DNA of 64,000 bases from Actinoplanes flavus (GTDB lineage Bacteria > Actinomycetota > Actinomycetes > Mycobacteriales > Micromonosporaceae). Of this stretch, positions 1-9,436 are shown in pieces. The position numbers were made by a program, and so were the translations under genes. The stretch's first letter is position 1. Every line of letters begins with the position of its first letter. Under the pieces are notes generated by a model that was not told the origin of the DNA, ran no database searches, and saw only the letters and a list, made by a program, of their open reading frames with translations. The DNA lies in the NCBI RefSeq assembly GCF_017592555.1, contig NZ_JAGFNS010000007.1, positions 82,381 through 146,380 on the forward strand, in the 5' to 3' direction.

Positions 1-97
1 GCTGCACCAGGTAGATGCCGAGTGCCGGGGCGGCCAGCCCGATGATCAGGGCGGCCACCAGGGCACGCTGCATGAAGGGGAGGGTGAGCAGGTCCAT
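1..97 (-). CDS. znuB: Zinc ABC transporter permease, N-terminus only
   Basis: Only the first 32 codons lie in the window; the gene runs off the left edge. The start is an ATG that overlaps the TGA of the upstream ATPase gene (ATGA), so the two are translationally coupled. The visible residues (MDLLTLPFMQRALVAALIIG and on) begin with a short polar lead followed by a hydrophobic segment, as in ZnuB/TroC-type (ABC-3 family) metal permeases that move zinc across the cytoplasmic membrane. The name rests mainly on the operon with a zinc-type binding protein and a Zur-type operator. A manganese permease of the same family is the main alternative. Confidence 0.75.
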   Translation of the reverse strand, partial: MDLLTLPFMQRALVAALIIGLAAPALGIYLVQ

Positions 98-906
98 CAG
101 TACGCCTTCGTCCCCTCGGTGGGCGCCCACTCGCAGATGGCCGGCTTGGCCTCGTCGGCGTGCGGGTGCACGTGTTCGTGACCGGGCTCGGCGTGATGCC
201 CGGCCGGTTCGGGGGGCGCGCCCTCGTACGCGATCCGGCCGTCGTGCACCACCACGGTCCGACCGATCAGCGGCCGCAGCGGGCCCAGCTCGTGCAGGAC
301 CAGCAGGATCGTGCCGCCGGCGCCGGCGAACCGGGTCAGCGCGGCGGCGAACGCCTCCTGGCTGGCCGCGTCCACGCCGGCGTTCGGCTCGTCCAGCACC
401 AGCAGGTCCGGTTGACCGGCCAGCGCCCGGGCGATCAGCGTCCGCTGCTGTTGACCGCCGGACAGGGTCGTCACCGGGTCACCGATCCGGTCCAGGAGGC
501 CGACGGCGGTCAGCGCCTCCCGTACCGCCGCTTTGTCTTTCGGCCCGGGGAAGCGGAAGACGCCGCGCCGGGCCAGGCGGCCCGAGGCGACCACCTCGCC
601 GACGGTGGCCGGGACGCCGCTGCCGGCGCCGAGCCGCTGCGGCACGTAGCCGATCCGCTCCCAGTGCCGGAACCGGCGCTGGGCGACCCCGAACAGGTCG
701 ATCTCGCCGCGGCCCAGCGGGACCAGGCCGAGGATCGTCCGGATCAGCGTGGACTTGCCGGACCCGTTGGCGCCGAGGACCGCGACGACATCGCCGGCCG
801 CCACGCTCAGCGAGACGTCCCGCAGCACCTCGCGGCCGTCGTAGCCGACCGCGAGATTCCGTACCTCGACAACCGAGTTCGATGATTCGCTCGCAGGCTC
901 GCTCAT
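97..906 (-). CDS. znuC: Zinc ABC transporter ATP-binding protein
   Basis: ATPase subunit of a metal-uptake ABC transporter, 269 residues. It shows Walker A GANGSGKST, signature LSGGQQQ, Walker B LLVLDEP and the switch histidine in LHELG. The ATG at 906 overlaps the znuA stop by ATGA; a GTG at 912 would add two residues and is less likely. The C-terminal tail is rich in His and acidic residues (GHHAEPGHEHVHPHADE), an extension beyond the usual ABC domain that could bind zinc. It is the middle gene of a three-gene operon and is expected to be repressed by Zur when zinc is plentiful. Confidence 0.88.
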   Translation of the reverse strand: MSEPASESSNSVVEVRNLAVGYDGREVLRDVSLSVAAGDVVAVLGANGSGKSTLIRTILGLVPLGRGEIDLFGVAQRRFRHWERIGYVPQRLGAGSGVPATVGEVVASGRLARRGVFRFPGPKDKAAVREALTAVGLLDRIGDPVTTLSGGQQQRTLIARALAGQPDLLVLDEPNAGVDAASQEAFAAALTRFAGAGGTILLVLHELGPLRPLIGRTVVVHDGRIAYEGAPPEPAGHHAEPGHEHVHPHADEAKPAICEWAPTEGTKAY

Positions 907-1811
907 GAACACTCCAGGCCGAGTTTCAATGCGGTCAGGTTGGCACGCATCGCCGAGAAGTAGTCCGCGCTGGCGTCGGTCAGGCCCTCGATCGGGTCGA
1001 GGACGGCGGTCTGCGCGCCGGCCTCACGGGCGATCGTCTCGGCGACCTTGGGGCTGACCAGCGTCTCGAAGAAGATCGTGGTGGTGCCGTGCTCCTTGGC
1101 CGCGGCGACCACCTCGGCCAGCCGCTGCGGGGACGGCTCGGTCTCCGGGTCTATGCCGGTGATGCCGATCTGGGTCAGATCGTAACGGTCGGCCAGGTAC
1201 GCGAAGGCGGTGTGGCTGGTCACCAGTTCACGCCGGGCGCAGTTGGCCAGGCCGGTCTGGAACTCGCCGTCCAGGGCGGTCAGCTCGGTACGCAGCGCGG
1301 CGGCCCGGGCGGTGAAGTCGGCGGCGTGCGCCGGGTCCGCCTTGCCGAGCCGCTCGGCCAGCTTGTCGGCGATGGTGGCGAGCCGCTCCGGGTCCAGCCA
1401 GACGTGCGGGTCGTTGCCGCCGTGCTCCTCCTCGGCGTGGACGTCCGCCTCCTCGGCGGTGAGCGGCTGCACCGTGCTCGCCGCGTCGAACCCGCGGTCC
1501 CCGCCGTTCTGCTTCACCGCGTCGTCCACGGCGGGCTGGAAGCCGCTCAGGTAGACGATCAGCCCGGCGTCGGCGACCTGGCCGACCTGGCCGGCGGTGA
1601 GCTCGACGTCGTGCGGCTCGGCGCCCGGCTTGGTGAGGGTGGACACGCTGACCGCGTCGCCGCCGACCCGCTCGCTGACGAACTGGAGCGGGTAGAAGGC
1701 GGTCACCACGGAGAGCTTGCCGTCGTCACCGTTGGCCGACCCTCCTCCGCACCCGGTCAGCGCGGTCAGCGCGGTCAGCAGGGTCACGGCGGGGATCAGG
1801 CGGCGCATCAT
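903..1811 (-). CDS. znuA: Zinc-binding lipoprotein of the ABC transporter
   Basis: Extracellular metal-binding protein of cluster A-I (ZnuA/TroA family), about 302 residues. The N-terminus has Arg residues, a hydrophobic stretch and a lipobox ending in LTGC, so it is membrane-anchored outside the cell. Family features are visible: GAEPHDVELT with the first metal His, a His/Glu-rich loop (HAEEEHGGNDPHVWLDPE) supplying further ligands, SHTAFAYLADRY, and the late FFETLVSPKVAETIA and DPIEGL segments. Two adjacent ATGs (1811, 1808) are possible starts. Longer in-frame starts would lie inside the Zur operator and are rejected. First gene of the operon. Confidence 0.87.
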   Translation of the reverse strand: MMRRLIPAVTLLTALTALTGCGGGSANGDDGKLSVVTAFYPLQFVSERVGGDAVSVSTLTKPGAEPHDVELTAGQVGQVADAGLIVYLSGFQPAVDDAVKQNGGDRGFDAASTVQPLTAEEADVHAEEEHGGNDPHVWLDPERLATIADKLAERLGKADPAHAADFTARAAALRTELTALDGEFQTGLANCARRELVTSHTAFAYLADRYDLTQIGITGIDPETEPSPQRLAEVVAAAKEHGTTTIFFETLVSPKVAETIAREAGAQTAVLDPIEGLTDASADYFSAMRANLTALKLGLECS

Positions 1812-1832
1812 GACGGCAACTGTGGTCGATAA

Positions 1833-1847
1833 TGACAATGATTGTCA
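1833..1847. promoter_or_regulatory. Zur operator (perfect 7-1-7 palindrome)
   Basis: TGACAATGATTGTCA is a perfect 15-bp palindrome about the central G, set in AT-rich sequence 22 bp upstream of znuA. Size and symmetry match the actinobacterial Zur box (TGAAAAT-N-ATTTTCA type). It overlaps the expected promoter, which fits zinc-dependent repression of znuACB. Confidence 0.8.
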
Positions 1848-1860
1848 AAGCCGCATGGAT

Positions 1861-2109
1861 TCACAGGGCTTTCGCCACCACGGCGGCCACCAGAACGCTC
1901 AGCAGGACGAGCCGTACCGCCCTGGTGATCCCCGACTGCACCGGCCAGGTGGTGAACGTCAGCGCGGCCAGGCCGGCCGCCAGCACGGCCAGCAGCAGGG
2001 CGCCCACCACCCCCGGCAGGAAGAGGCCGGCCAGCAGCAGGACGAGAGCGCCGATGAAGGCCGAGGTCGGGTTCACCCGGGCCAGCCGGTGAAGGAAGGA
2101 CGGTGTCAC
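1861..2109 (-). CDS. Small two-helix membrane protein (DUF6703-like)
   Basis: An 82-residue protein from a GTG start, with a short basic lead (MTPSFLHRLARVNPTS) and two or three hydrophobic segments: FIGALVLLLAGLFLPGVVGALLLAVLAAG, a TFTTWP turn, then a C-terminal helix. It resembles small actinobacterial membrane proteins of unknown role with this SAFIGALVLLLAGLFLPGV pattern. It is divergent from the monooxygenase gene (34 bp between starts) and its stop lies 14 bp before the Zur box. Function unknown. Confidence 0.65.
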   Translation of the reverse strand: MTPSFLHRLARVNPTSAFIGALVLLLAGLFLPGVVGALLLAVLAAGLAALTFTTWPVQSGITRAVRLVLLSVLVAAVVAKAL

Positions 2110-2143
2110 AGTGGCTCCTGTCGCGCGTGCGTACCCTCGTCAC

Positions 2144-2485
2144 ATGCTGGTGCTCAACCGCTTCTCGGTCCCTCCGGAAACGCAGGACGGCTTCCGGGAA
2201 CAGGCGCACGCCGCGCTCGCCGCCCTCGCACGCACGCCCGGTTACCGTTCCGGCCGCCTCACCCGGGCCCTGGAGGACCCGGCCGAATGGATCCTGGTCA
2301 CCGAATGGGAATCGGTCGGAGCCTACCGGCGGGCGCTCGGCGCGTTCGACGTGAAGGTGTCCGCCACCCCGCTGCTCGCGCTCTCCCTCGACGAGCCGTC
2401 CGCCTTCGAGACCCTGGCCGAGGCCGCCCCCGGCGAGGACGTGGTGATCACGGCGAGCGACCGGGCGGCCGAACCCTGGCGCTGA
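2144..2485 (+). CDS. Antibiotic biosynthesis monooxygenase (ABM) domain protein
   Basis: A 113-residue single-domain protein starting MLVLNRFSVPPETQDGFREQ. The ABM-fold pattern is clear: first strand LVLNRFSVP, helix with AHAALAALARTPGYRSGRLTRALEDP, then WILVTEWESVGAYRRAL. These ferredoxin-like dimers include cofactor-free monooxygenases and heme-degrading relatives; substrate cannot be told from sequence. The ATG at 2144 begins the conserved strand, so a longer reading frame from 2111 is unlikely. A small unknown gene follows closely on the same strand. Confidence 0.75.
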   Translation: MLVLNRFSVPPETQDGFREQAHAALAALARTPGYRSGRLTRALEDPAEWILVTEWESVGAYRRALGAFDVKVSATPLLALSLDEPSAFETLAEAAPGEDVVITASDRAAEPWR

Positions 2486-2489
2486 ACAC

Positions 2490-2495
2490 TAGGCT
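2490..2495 (+). promoter_or_regulatory. Leaderless-type -10 box of the gene at 2502
   Basis: TAGGCT ends 6 nt before the ATG at 2502 and there is no Shine-Dalgarno sequence. This is the arrangement of leaderless actinobacterial transcripts. Confidence 0.5.
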
Positions 2496-2501
2496 GTGGA
2501 C

Positions 2502-2990
2502 ATGAGTCTCGTTCCACCTCCACCGCCGGGGCCGGGCGTGCACCCGCCGTTCCCGGCCCCTCCGGTCGAGGGCCGGGGCAAGCGGATCGGGACGAGCCTG
2601 GGGATCACCGCGGGCGTCGTGGTGCTGATCTGCGGCGCGGGAGCGGTGGCCGCCGGCGGGTTCCTGACCGCGTTCGGCAACGCGCTCGACGAGCAGGCCG
2701 AGGTGGTCGTCAGCCGGTACCTCGACGATCTCCAGGACCGCGACTTCGACGGGGCGTACCAACAGCTCTGCCAGCAGGCGAAGGACAGCGAGAGCCAGAC
2801 CGACTACGTCGCCCGGATGTCGGCCAGCGAGCCGTTCTCGTCGTACCGGCTGGGTGAGCTGGCCCTCGGCGTGCGCATCGTCGTGCCGGTCGACCTGGTC
2901 TACCCCGACGGCGACTCGGAGCGGCAGGAGGCCGTGCTCGGGCAGAACACGAAGACGGGCAAGTTCGAGGTGTGCGACCTCGGGGAGTAA
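2502..2990 (+). CDS. Membrane-anchored protein with Pro-rich N-terminus (DUF4878-like)
   Basis: A 162-residue protein: Pro-rich cytosolic segment (residues 4-20), one transmembrane helix (about 30-52, SLGITAGVVVLICGAGAVAA), then an extracytoplasmic domain beginning EVVVSRYLDDLQDRDFDGAYQQLC and ending KTGKFEVCDL. The pattern of a short helix with DFDGAY followed by Cys and a terminal beta strand with Cys resembles DUF4878/NTF2-like domains often found after a TM in actinobacteria. The ATG at 2502 is used with a TANNNT box 6 nt upstream. Role unknown. Confidence 0.6.
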   Translation: MSLVPPPPPGPGVHPPFPAPPVEGRGKRIGTSLGITAGVVVLICGAGAVAAGGFLTAFGNALDEQAEVVVSRYLDDLQDRDFDGAYQQLCQQAKDSESQTDYVARMSASEPFSSYRLGELALGVRIVVPVDLVYPDGDSERQEAVLGQNTKTGKFEVCDLGE

Positions 2991-3059
2991 CCTCGCTTTT
3001 CGTCCAGTCCTTTACGAATTTCCCCGCCGACACCCAGCCGGCGTAGGAGGAAACCGCAC

Positions 3060-4439
<1,380 letters not shown>

Positions 4440-4449
4440 TCCACCGGAT

Positions 4450-4935
4450 CTAGAACGTGAAGCCGCCCGGTCGGCTGTTGCGGTCCGCGATCAACCCGGC
4501 CAGGGTCGCCACGGCGATCTCGGCCGGGGTCCGCGAACCGATGTTCAGCCCGACCGGGCGGTGCACCCGCCCGATCTCCTCCTCCGGCACGCCCAGCTCG
4601 CGCAGCGCCGCCACATGCGGGCCCTCGTGCCGCGGGTTGCCCAGAATGCCGATCCAGCGCGCCTTCCCGTCCAGCGCCTCCCGGAGCAGGGCGCCGATCT
4701 CCGGCCGGTGATGGTCGGTCAGCAGGATGTCGGTGTGCTCGTCCGGCGCCGCCGCCGACAGGTCGCTCACGAGGGCGTCACCGTGCGGCCGGGGCGTGCC
4801 GCCCAGCCGGGTCGGGTCCGGCTCCACCAGCACGGTCTGGAAGCCCAGCTCCACCCCGAAGCGGAACAGCATCTCCGACACCGGGGACTCGAACACGGCG
4901 ATCAGCCGCCGCGGGCTCTGTGCACCGTTCTCCAT
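4450..4935 (-). CDS. XdhC-like Rossmann-domain protein
   Basis: About 161 residues beginning MENGAQSPRRLIAVFESPVS. It corresponds to the C-terminal Rossmann half of XdhC/CoxI proteins: RLIAVFESPVSEMLFRFGVELGFQTVLVEPDP, DILLTDHHRPEIGALLREAL, WIGILGNPRHEGPHVAALRELGVPEEEIGRVHRPVGLNIGSRTPAEIAVATLAGLI. The last block is the hallmark. XdhC proteins insert or sulfurate the molybdenum cofactor of xanthine dehydrogenase-type enzymes; no such enzyme is encoded here, so the client is unknown. The N-terminal XdhC domain is absent. Convergent with glyS (10 bp between stops). Confidence 0.8.
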   Translation of the reverse strand: MENGAQSPRRLIAVFESPVSEMLFRFGVELGFQTVLVEPDPTRLGGTPRPHGDALVSDLSAAAPDEHTDILLTDHHRPEIGALLREALDGKARWIGILGNPRHEGPHVAALRELGVPEEEIGRVHRPVGLNIGSRTPAEIAVATLAGLIADRNSRPGGFTF

Positions 4936-5012
4936 GCCCCCGACTCTGCCAGAGGCCCCGCCCGTTGTCACCCATCCAGGTGACTTGCGACAGGTTGCTC
5001 AGTGACAATAGC

Positions 5013-5426
5013 GTGAAGGATGAAAGCACGGCGCCGGTCCGTTCACCGGCCTACCCTTCACCCCTGGAGACTGTGTTGTCTACCGTGCGAGAGCGTTTGA
5101 CCGACTTGGAGGAGCGTATGGACGAGCAGGAGCGACTCCGTGCCGGCCAAGACCAAGACCTGAGTGACGTCGGCGAGAAGTTGCGTGTGCAGGGCGATCT
5201 CATGCAGGCCCTCGCGACTACTCAGTCCGAGCACACCGCGACGCTGGCAAAGCACACCGCGATCCTCGACAAGCACACCGCGATCCTCGACAGGCACACC
5301 GCGATGCACAACGCGCATTCCACAGCGCTTGCCAGGCTCACGCTCGACATGCATAGCGTCAAAGACGGGATCCAGCAGATCGTCGGGATGCTGGACAGGT
5401 TGACCGAGCAGGGCCCTCGGGAGTAG
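5013..5426 (+). CDS. Coiled-coil protein with heptad HTAILDK repeats
   Basis: A 137-residue acidic/coiled-coil protein without recognisable enzymatic domain. From about residue 25 it is helical (TVRERLTDLEERMDEQERL), then contains near-identical seven-residue units, EHTATLAK, HTAILDK, HTAILDR, HTAMHNA, HSTALAR, encoded by near-identical 21-bp DNA repeats (5230-5330). It ends in SVKDGIQQIVGMLDRLTEQ. Such short proteins are common and unassigned in actinomycetes. The GTG at 5013 is a best guess; other GTGs downstream are possible. Probably self-associating. Confidence 0.6.
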   Translation: MKDESTAPVRSPAYPSPLETVLSTVRERLTDLEERMDEQERLRAGQDQDLSDVGEKLRVQGDLMQALATTQSEHTATLAKHTAILDKHTAILDRHTAMHNAHSTALARLTLDMHSVKDGIQQIVGMLDRLTEQGPRE

Positions 5427-5476
5427 GCGAGCGGCCGATTCGAGGTCGCCGGGCTGGGCGTGTCACCCTAGGACCC

Positions 5477-6610
5477 GTGATTGCACCGCTCATGCTCGGC
5501 GACCATGCCGTCAACCCGCCCGTCGTGCTCGCGCCGATGGCGGGCATCACCAACGTGGCGTTCCGGCGGCTCTGCCGCGAGCAGGGTGGCGGTGTCTACG
5601 TCTGCGAGATGATCACCACCCGGGCCCTGGTGGAGCGGATCCCCAAGACGCTCAAGATGATCACGTTCGCCGAGGACGAGGGTTTCCGCAGCCTCCAGCT
5701 CTACGGCGTGGACCCGGACGTGACGGCGGCCGCCGTGCGGATGGTCGGCGAGGACGGCCTCGCCGACCACATCGACCTCAACTTCGGCTGCCCGGTGCCC
5801 AAGGTCACCCGGCGCGGCGGCGGCTCGGCCCTGCCCTGGCGGCGGCGGCTCTTCGGGCGGATCGTCAGCCAGGCGGTCGCGGCGGCGAAGCCCTTCGGCA
5901 TCCCGGTCACCATCAAGATGCGCAAGGGCATCGACGACGACCATCTGACGTACGTCGAAGCCGGTCTCGCCGCGCAGGAGGCCGGCGTGGCGGCGGTGGC
6001 CCTGCACGCCCGCACCGCCGAGCAGCGCTACTCGGGCCAGGCCGACTGGGACGCCATCGCCACCCTGAAGCAGGCGCTGGACGTGCCGGTGCTGGGCAAC
6101 GGCGACATCTGGGAGGGCTCGGACGCGCTGCGCATGGTCGAGCACACCGGCTGCGACGGCGTGGTGGTGGGCCGGGGCTGCCTGGGCCGTCCGTGGCTGT
6201 TCGCCGATTTGGAGGCCGCCTTCACCCAGGGCGCGAACTACCAGCCGGTGCTGCCCACCCTCGGCGAGGTCGCGAAGATCGTTGCCCGGCACGCGCAGCT
6301 GCTGGTCGAGGCGCTGGAGGACGAGCGGCACGGCTGCGCCGACTTCCGCAAGCACGTGGCGTGGTATCTCAAGGGTTTCCCGGTCGGCGGCGAGCTGCGC
6401 CGCGGCCTGGCGATGATCTCGTCGTTGGCCGAGCTGGACGACCTGCTCGCCAAGCTGGACCCGTCGGTGCCGTTCCCGGCCGAGGCGCTGGGCCAGCCGC
6501 GTGGCCGGGTCAACGCGCCCGGCAAGGTCTCCCTGCCGCACGGCTGGCTGGACAGCCGCGACGACGAGAGCGTCCCCGAGGGCGCCGAGACCGACGAGTC
6601 CGGCGGCTGA
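5477..6610 (+). CDS. dusB: tRNA-dihydrouridine synthase
   Basis: FMN/NADPH enzyme that reduces uridines in the tRNA D-loop; 377 residues. Motifs include VVLAPMAGITNVAFRRLCRE (FMN site), YVCEMITTRAL, LQLYGVDP, and DHIDLNFGCPVPKVTRRGGGSAL with the catalytic Cys at residue 105. HARTAEQRYSGQADW and VVVGRGCLGRPWLF complete the TIM barrel. The C-terminal helical RNA-binding domain starts near LGEVAKIVARHAQLL. The nucleotide context GTG at 5477 gives the family N-terminus. It overlaps nothing and is convergent with the DUF2786 gene (3 bp between stops). DusB is the usual actinobacterial member; the subtype is inferred. Confidence 0.93.
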   Translation: MIAPLMLGDHAVNPPVVLAPMAGITNVAFRRLCREQGGGVYVCEMITTRALVERIPKTLKMITFAEDEGFRSLQLYGVDPDVTAAAVRMVGEDGLADHIDLNFGCPVPKVTRRGGGSALPWRRRLFGRIVSQAVAAAKPFGIPVTIKMRKGIDDDHLTYVEAGLAAQEAGVAAVALHARTAEQRYSGQADWDAIATLKQALDVPVLGNGDIWEGSDALRMVEHTGCDGVVVGRGCLGRPWLFADLEAAFTQGANYQPVLPTLGEVAKIVARHAQLLVEALEDERHGCADFRKHVAWYLKGFPVGGELRRGLAMISSLAELDDLLAKLDPSVPFPAEALGQPRGRVNAPGKVSLPHGWLDSRDDESVPEGAETDESGG

Positions 6611-6613
6611 CCG

Positions 6614-7690
6614 TCAGCGCAGTTCGGCCTCGTCGGCGGCGGCTCGGCCGGACTCCCAGCCCTCCAGGCTCTCCACCCGGCTGCCGCGGGCCCGGACGGT
6701 GCGCGGGAACGCCCGGTCCATCGCCTCGTGCACCTGCACCTCGCGGCGGCGCAGGACCGGCAGCAGATCACCGTGACCGGTCATCTCACGCTCGGTGACC
6801 TGCCGCAGCCGTTCTCCGATGCGTACGCCGTACGCGACCAGGAACGACCGTTTGAACGCCTTCAGCCGGGCTTTGCGGACGTTCTTCTCGTCCCGCACCA
6901 TCGCCCGGTTCGCCTGGACCAGCAGTGACGTGTAGAGCAGCTCGACCGCGTCGATGTCGGCGTCGAACCCGAAGATCGTGCTGAACCCCAGCTCCGGCGA
7001 CCAGACCGTACGGCAGGTGTTGGCCCGCGCCACGGCGTCCAGCAGACCGGCCTTCTCACTCTCGTACGGATGGTCCACCCCGATCCGCCGCGCGAACGGG
7101 GTCATCGCGACCGCCGGCGCGGTGACCTCCTCGATCCGGTAGCGGGTGATCAGCTCCTGTGCCTTGGCGCTGTACGACTCCGCCTCGGCCGGGAAGTCGG
7201 TGGCCTCGGCCTTGGCCAGCAGCGCCCGGACCCGGTCGAGGATGCGCTGGTCACCGTGGTGTGGCACGGTCGTCAGGGGGGTGCCGGGCGGCGGGATCAG
7301 GATGTCGATGCGGGGCATCCGCCGCAGTTCGGCGAGCAGGGCGAGCGAGGCGTCGAGGACCGCGATCCGGTCCGGCCGGCGGCCTTCGGGGGTGCGCAGC
7401 GCGTCGGCCTGGGCCTGCCAGCGCTCGTCGACCGGGCTCTTTCCGCGGGCGTAGTCGCGGGCGGCGTCGGCGACCAGCCGGGCCTGGATCGGGTTGCCGC
7501 GGCGGGCGACCGCGCGGTGCAGTTCGGCCGGCTGCCAGCCGTTGCCGAGGAGGCGGCCGAACTCGCCGCTCAGTGCCGCTGCCAATGCCGCGTCCACCTC
7601 GATGGACGGGGCGCCGGTCAGTACGTCCAGCGCGTCCTCGTGATCGAGTGCCCCGGACCGTACCGCCTCGATGATGTCCCGGGCCGCCAT
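6614..7690 (-). CDS. DUF2786 protein (paralogue 1)
   Basis: A 358-residue protein of unknown function. The DUF2786 core is visible around LDRVRALLAKAEATDFPAEAESYSAKAQELITRYRIEE, followed by a conserved block with VDHPYESEKAGLLDAVARANTCRTVWSPELG and LLYTSLLVQANRAM. The family is found in bacteria and phages, with no established activity. The reading frame extends far upstream but the sensible start is the ATG at 7690, with TACCAT 8 nt upstream. A second, shorter copy is encoded at 48224-49084 with the same block order. Confidence 0.75.
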   Translation of the reverse strand: MAARDIIEAVRSGALDHEDALDVLTGAPSIEVDAALAAALSGEFGRLLGNGWQPAELHRAVARRGNPIQARLVADAARDYARGKSPVDERWQAQADALRTPEGRRPDRIAVLDASLALLAELRRMPRIDILIPPPGTPLTTVPHHGDQRILDRVRALLAKAEATDFPAEAESYSAKAQELITRYRIEEVTAPAVAMTPFARRIGVDHPYESEKAGLLDAVARANTCRTVWSPELGFSTIFGFDADIDAVELLYTSLLVQANRAMVRDEKNVRKARLKAFKRSFLVAYGVRIGERLRQVTEREMTGHGDLLPVLRRREVQVHEAMDRAFPRTVRARGSRVESLEGWESGRAAADEAELR

Positions 7691-7767
7691 GGGAGGGAAT
7701 GGTAGTTGCCGGGGTCCTGGTTCCCGGCCAGGACCCCGGGCGCCGTGACCGCCGAGCGGCCGGACAG

Positions 7768-9381
7768 TCACGGAGTCAGCAGTAGAACATCCCGGATTCG
7801 CCCGTTCTGTCCGGCCAGACGATAACCGCCTGTGACCAATGCCTCGATGCGCCACCGCGTGCCGCCGAGCGCTTTTCGGGTGATCGGGTCGGTGACCCGG
7901 TACCAGCCGTCGGCGGTGTGGGTGAACCGCCAGCTCGTCCCGATCAGCCGGGTGTCGTCCAGGTCGGTGAGCAGCACGTCGCCGACCGGCTGGACCCGGA
8001 AGTCCGGGCAGGTTCCGTTCGCGAAGGTCTGTACCGCGGATCCCGCCCCGCCGCATCCGGCGGGTTGCAGGGCCCGGCCGGCCAGCGGGTTGACGATCCG
8101 GGACCAGCCCCCGGTGGTGGGCTCCAGCCGGAATCGCTGGCAGTCGTTGGCCAGCCAGCCCCACTGGGCCACCCGGGCGCCGTCGGCGTCGACGCAGGCG
8201 GCCACCTCGGCCACCTTGTTGCTCCTGCGGTTGGTCAGGCTCACGAAGCCGTCGCCGCGGTCGGCGAGCTGCCACTGCTGGCAGGCGTCGGTGCCGTCGG
8301 CGGTGGCCAGGGTGATGTCGGCGCCCTCGTAGCCGCAGGTCGCGTTTGCCAGGGCGGCGCCGCTGCCGGCGTGGATCAGCTGCACGTACGCCGGGCCGTG
8401 ACCGTGGCCGCGGTTGCCGCTGAGCGGGTCGGACAGCCGGGGCCAGCCGTTCACCCAGTCGATCCGGCGGATCGAGCCCTTCGGGTCGCCGCCGTCCGCG
8501 CCGTCGTAGTAGTGGTGGGCGAACAGGTCGCCGTAGACGTCGCCGTGGCCCGGGCCGATGAAGTCGTTGTAGCCGGCCAGGATCTGCGAGCCGCCGCCCT
8601 CGGTGAGGGGCACGCCGTCGTGGTCGAGGTACGGGCCGGTGATCGCCCGGGACCGGCCGACCATCACCCGGTAGTCGCTGTTCACGCCCCGGCAGCAGAA
8701 GTCGAAGCTGACGAACAGGTAGTACCAGCCGCCGTGGTAGGTCACCGACGGGCCCTCGATCGCCATGCCGTTGCGGGAGGCGATCCGGTACTCGGTGGTG
8801 TCCGTGGTGGACGGCAGGCCGGTCCGGACGTCCAGGCGCCGCATCCGCAGCCCGTCCCAGAACGAGCCGTACGACAGGTAGGCGTCGCCGGCCCGGTCGA
8901 AGCTGACGTCCGGGTCGATGGCGTTGACGTCGTCCACCCCGCTGGTCGTGCGCATGACCATGCCCCGGTCCACCCACCGCGGGTCGGCCAGGGACTTCGT
9001 GGTGGCCAGGCCGATCACCGAGTTGTTGGTGCCGAACGACGAGGCCGCGTAGTACAGGTGGTACTCGCCGTCGAAGTAGGTGATGTCCGGCGCCCAGAAG
9101 TCGGTCGGGGTGACCCCGAGCTCCTCGACCACCCAGGCCGGCGGGGTGTCGAACACGGTGCCGGTATAGGTCCAGTTGATCAGGTCGGTGGAGCGGCGGA
9201 TCGGCAGGTAGGTCCGGGTTCCGCTGTCCCCGGTGATGATCTCGTAGTAGTAGCGGCCCTGTTTGATCAGGGTGGGGTCGTGGGCGACAGGGTCGGGGTT
9301 CGTCCGTGCCGCGGCCTGGGCGGGCACCACCGGTGACGTGATCAGAAGTGTGGCGGCGAGCAGAGCACCGAGTATTTTCAC
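7768..9381 (-). CDS. Secreted GH43 arabinan-degrading enzyme with ricin-B lectin domain
   Basis: A 537-residue secreted glycosidase. Signal peptide at residues 1-24 (ending PAQAAA). The GH43 five-bladed propeller shows the catalytic base Asp in HDPTLIKQGRYYY (D35), TDFWAPDITYFDGEYHLYY, the pKa-modulating Asp in AIDPDVSFD, and the acid Glu in NGMAIEGPSV. A glycan-binding beta-trefoil follows from about residue 340 with QxW-type repeats (DACQQWQLADRG, NDCQRFRLEPT). Endo-1,5-alpha-L-arabinanase is the best call; an arabinofuranosidase is possible. The GTG start has GAGGA 4 nt upstream. A LacI-type operator lies 40 bp upstream. Confidence 0.85.
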   Translation of the reverse strand: MKILGALLAATLLITSPVVPAQAAARTNPDPVAHDPTLIKQGRYYYEIITGDSGTRTYLPIRRSTDLINWTYTGTVFDTPPAWVVEELGVTPTDFWAPDITYFDGEYHLYYAASSFGTNNSVIGLATTKSLADPRWVDRGMVMRTTSGVDDVNAIDPDVSFDRAGDAYLSYGSFWDGLRMRRLDVRTGLPSTTDTTEYRIASRNGMAIEGPSVTYHGGWYYLFVSFDFCCRGVNSDYRVMVGRSRAITGPYLDHDGVPLTEGGGSQILAGYNDFIGPGHGDVYGDLFAHHYYDGADGGDPKGSIRRIDWVNGWPRLSDPLSGNRGHGHGPAYVQLIHAGSGAALANATCGYEGADITLATADGTDACQQWQLADRGDGFVSLTNRRSNKVAEVAACVDADGARVAQWGWLANDCQRFRLEPTTGGWSRIVNPLAGRALQPAGCGGAGSAVQTFANGTCPDFRVQPVGDVLLTDLDDTRLIGTSWRFTHTADGWYRVTDPITRKALGGTRWRIEALVTGGYRLAGQNGRIRDVLLLTP

Positions 9382-9420
9382 GGGTCCTCACAGACGGAGG
9401 CGCAGGATGCTGGCACATCC

Positions 9421-9436
9421 TTTGCAGCGCTGCAAA
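9421..9436. promoter_or_regulatory. LacI-family operator upstream of the arabinanase
   Basis: TTTGCAGCGCTGCAAA is a perfect 16-bp palindrome with the central CG typical of LacI/GalR operators. It lies 40 bp upstream of the GH43 start, where a sugar-responsive repressor would act. The regulator gene is not in the window. Confidence 0.65.

Noticed and set aside
15..908. Plus-strand frame opposite znuC
   Set aside because: Arg/Pro-rich shadow of a clear ABC ATPase on the minus strand.
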